The translations under genes and the position numbers were made by a program. From Mesomycoplasma conjunctivae (GTDB lineage: Bacteria; Bacillota_I; Bacilli_A; Mycoplasmatales; Metamycoplasmataceae): a DNA stretch of 64,000 nucleotides. Positions 61,199-64,000 of this stretch are shown in pieces (position 1 is the first letter of the stretch; every line of letters starts with the position of its first letter). Under the pieces are notes generated by a model, which was not told the origin of the DNA, did not search any database, and saw only the letters and a program-made list of their open reading frames with translations. The stretch covers positions 62,001 through 126,000 of the forward strand of contig NC_012806.1 of assembly GCF_000026765.1 (NCBI RefSeq), given 5' to 3'.

Positions 61199-64000
61199 AT
61201 GAGTTTAATAATTACAACTCAAACTAAAAAACAAACGCAAGTTGCTATTAGTTTTGAACATAATCTCAATGTTTTAAATTCAGTTATAGTTGGAACAATT
61301 GGTCAAGAAGCTAACAATATTAATGAGAATTTTATTTTTACCAAATCAACAGTAATTGCTGAATTTTTTAAACAAACCCAAATTAATAATGTCCTTATTG
61401 CTCACAATGGGAATGATTTTTCTTTTGCTTTTAGTTCAATTATCAACACGGTTTTAAACAAGAAAAAAATTTATTCAGGGATACTAAATAATGAAATTGG
61501 ATCCTCAAAAACAATAGCTAAACAATTTTTTCTTAATGAAAAAAAGTATGATTTTTTTATTTATATTGAAGTATTAAATGTTAACAAAAACAAAAATATT
61601 GTTAAAATTTATCTTTTAAATTCACAACTAAAAATGCTAACTAAAGAAGAAGAAAATTTTATTAACAATACTGCAATTAATGAAATTGTCTATAAAAAAG
61701 AAGATATTTTAGATTCAAAATCTATTTCTACTAACAATGATGATTTATTATTTTGGTTTGCAAACAAAGATCTAGATTGGCAAAAAATTGAAAATAATTA
61801 TCAATTTTTTGATGCCAATTATGTTAGTCAACTTAATAATTTTTTCAAAGAAGAACAAATTAATATTGAAAAATTATCACCAATTAGAAAACACTTTAAA
61901 CAACTTACAATCATCAAACAAGCAAAAGAAAATTCACTTATTTGAAGAAAAATTATTAATAGTACTCAATTTAAAACTAAATATGTTTTTTGAATAAAAA
62001 ATAATAAAATTAAAATTGCACACAGAAAAAATTTAATTTTTAATATTATTAAGGATGATGATATTAAATTTTTAGTTTTAGATTATATTAGAAACAATTT
62101 TAGCAAATCTACTCAATTTTTAATTAGTTATGAATCTAAACCTTTTTTTAACAATTTTGTACAAAAGTATTTTAATGGCAAAATCCACTATTATTCTGAA
62201 TATAACCAAGTTGCTGAAAATTCTATTTACAATATTAAGCAAAAAAATAATGATAACTTAATTATTATTAATCAAGATGGTATTTTCTTTTCTCCAAAAT
62301 CTAATAGTGAAAAAATCTATTTTGGTTTGAATACATCTTTTTTATTATTTTGATTTGTTCAAATTTTAGATTACTATAGCAAAAATAAACAGGATATATT
62401 TGACGTTATTGACAAAGTAAAACAAGAATCAGATTTTGTTTATCGTTATAAAACAAAAATGTTTATTAGTCGAAACTCATTTTTCAACTTATTAAACGAG
62501 TTAATTAATAGCGATGACATTAAAAGTTTTAATTTTGAATTAGATAAACAAAACCTTAATAATAATTATATTATTGCTAAATTTTTTCTAGAAAAAGGTG
62601 ATTATTTTAAACTTCTTTATTCTAAAGAAGAGGAAAAATTATCAATAACTACTTTTTTAAAAAGTGCAAATCATAGTGAAAAAGAGGCTATCTTTTTAGA
62701 AAATAAAATTATTAATAAGGTTAAAATTGTTAAAAAAGATACAACTATTTCAAAAAAAAATACTAAAAAGAATGTAGCTAAATTAGCAATTTTCTTAACA
62801 GTTATTATTTTAATTGTCTTCCTCTTAATCTATAAATTTTATAATTCTAGTTTTCAAAATGGTTCACCCACTGGTATTTTTATAAAATTTTATGACTATT
62901 TTTTTACACCTAAAATTTATAGATTTTATTTTATTATCAATTTAATTTTGTTTATAATTTGAATGATTTTGATGTCAGTTCAAATTAAACGAGTTTTGCA
63001 TTATCAAGGAATTAATCCGCATTTTAAACATCTTTTTGTAGCAACCTTTATTTCAGGATTTATGCAAATGTCTACTCCTTTTGCTTTTGGTGGTGAAATT
63101 TCATACTATTGATATTTGCAAAGAAAAGGTTATCCTTTAAAAAATATTAGTGCAACTCTTACATATAACGCACTAGTACACCAAATATTTAATTTATTGA
63201 TTTCAATTTTATTTATTTCATTAGGTTTTTATTTTTATAGAGATCTTTTTAACCTAGATAGTACAGAAAAAATTATCTTTTTTATTTGATTAATTGCTAA
63301 TATATTTTTAAATATTTTTGTACTTTTAATTATTATAGTAATTGGGATTTGAAAGAAATTACAATATTGATTAATTAGAAATTTTGTTTGATTATTACAC
63401 TTAAATATCTGAAAAAAAATTGAAGATAGTAAACGTGTAGAATACAATATTCAATTTTTTATAGATAATTTCAAAAATCAATTTATTGAAGTTTTAGCTA
63501 ATAAATCACTATTATTTGAAGTCTTACTAGTTTACAAATTACCATTATTTTTAGTAAGCTCGTCTTTTGCAACACTAGTTTTAACTCTTCAAAAAGCAAA
63601 CTACAACATCAATGATTTATCAATTATTGATTATATAAAATTTTTATCAGGAAATACTATTTTAGCAATGTCTAATAATTTAAGTCCAGCCCCCGGAGGT
63701 GTTGGCTCTGTTGATATTATTACGCAATTAGTATTTAAATCATATTTTAGGCAAGATGATAACCTAAATTTAACTATTTTTAACTTTGCTAACAGATTTT
63801 ATACTTGATTTTTACCTTATATAATTTCAGCTTTTGGCATCATTACTGTTTGAATTGGTGAAAAAAGAATTGATAAATATAAAGAAATTCGAAAAACTTT
63901 AGAATTAAATTCTAGTTTAAAAAGTCAAATTACTAAGTCTTCAACAAAATTTTATAAATACGCAATTCTATTTTGAAGTGTTATTGTAATAGTGTTTTCC
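61199..64000 (+). CDS. Phosphohexomutase-like region fused to LPG-synthase-type membrane protein, cut by window end
   Basis: The frame is open for 934 codons (UGA as Trp) to the window edge. Residues 1 to about 500 are soluble. VLIAHNGNDFSFAFSSIINT in the N-terminal part and, later, NLIIINQDGIFFSPKSNSEKI with a helical segment resemble phosphohexomutase domains by eye, but the catalytic phospho-Ser loop is not seen, so it is degenerate. From about residue 530 there are at least eight transmembrane helices with STPFAFGGEISYYW and SPAPGGVGSVD, hallmarks of the LPG_synthase_TM (UPF0104) family that flips or modifies phospholipids. An outer-leaflet glycolipid or aminoacyl-lipid role is inference. 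Confidence 0.75.

Overview
The window is mycoplasma chromosome. The base composition is very AT-rich, and nearly every gene is intact only if UGA is read as tryptophan. Genes are packed with 1-base TAATG overlaps, lipoproteins carry short lipobox signals, and the three tRNA genes encode their CCA ends. The gene set fits the broad Mycoplasmopsis/Mesomycoplasma/Metamycoplasma group; I do not assign a species. There is no rRNA gene and no CRISPR array.

Layout. 1-437: edge of a membrane-protein gene. 625-786: tRNA-Tyr and tRNA-Gln. 873-3437: proS, a thioredoxin-like gene and an unknown gene. 4177-9105: pyruvate dehydrogenase operon pdhABCD; its only lipoyl domain sits on E3, not E2. 9261-17980 (minus strand): a lipoprotein/exporter island with two MacB-like ATPase-permease fusions, each followed by a small lipoprotein with a degenerate trypsin-like (DUF31-type) fold, two small membrane proteins, and a third such lipoprotein that keeps the catalytic triad but is frameshifted. 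18177-19921: gene debris. 20003-29583: housekeeping genes (clpB with a CIRCE-like operator, tpiA, rpsO, mtnN, a nadD-yqeK fusion, a Cof phosphatase, tRNA-Arg, pta-ackA-coaD-engB).

29584-36743 is an accessory island. It holds an hsdS remnant, a two-gene putative anti-phage module (Cap4/DUF4297-like nuclease and an SMC/Rad50-like ATPase, with the nuclease gene out of frame at an A8 tract), a 26-residue hydrophobic micropeptide whose ribosome-binding site is complementary to its own leader, a complete IS3-family element with a 3-bp target duplication, and a DUF2130 coiled-coil/nuclease-like protein.

36896-39822: a lactate-dehydrogenase-like protein without recognisable active-site motifs, mnmA, and a multi-pass membrane protein. 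40190-46565: a carbohydrate operon (rpe-like, three membrane-associated proteins, ascorbate-type PTS IIA-IIB-IIC, transketolase) preceded by an A15 run between candidate -35 and -10 elements. 46647-57997: a long minus-strand housekeeping block (tyrS, msrA, nfo, nif3-like, rpoD, dnaG, glyS, ffh, tsf, rpsB). 58176-64000: recU, then divergent acpS, plsC, scpA, scpB and a large fusion of a degenerate phosphohexomutase-like region with a lysylphosphatidylglycerol-synthase-type membrane domain, cut by the window end.

Metabolically, imported ascorbate-type sugar and pentose phosphates would feed glycolysis through transketolase and Rpe. Pyruvate would go through PdhABCD to acetyl-CoA, then Pta-AckA to acetate and ATP. 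The best candidates for undescribed biology are the pseudoprotease-lipoprotein/ABC pairs and the frameshifted nuclease-ATPase module with the neighbouring self-complementary micropeptide leader.
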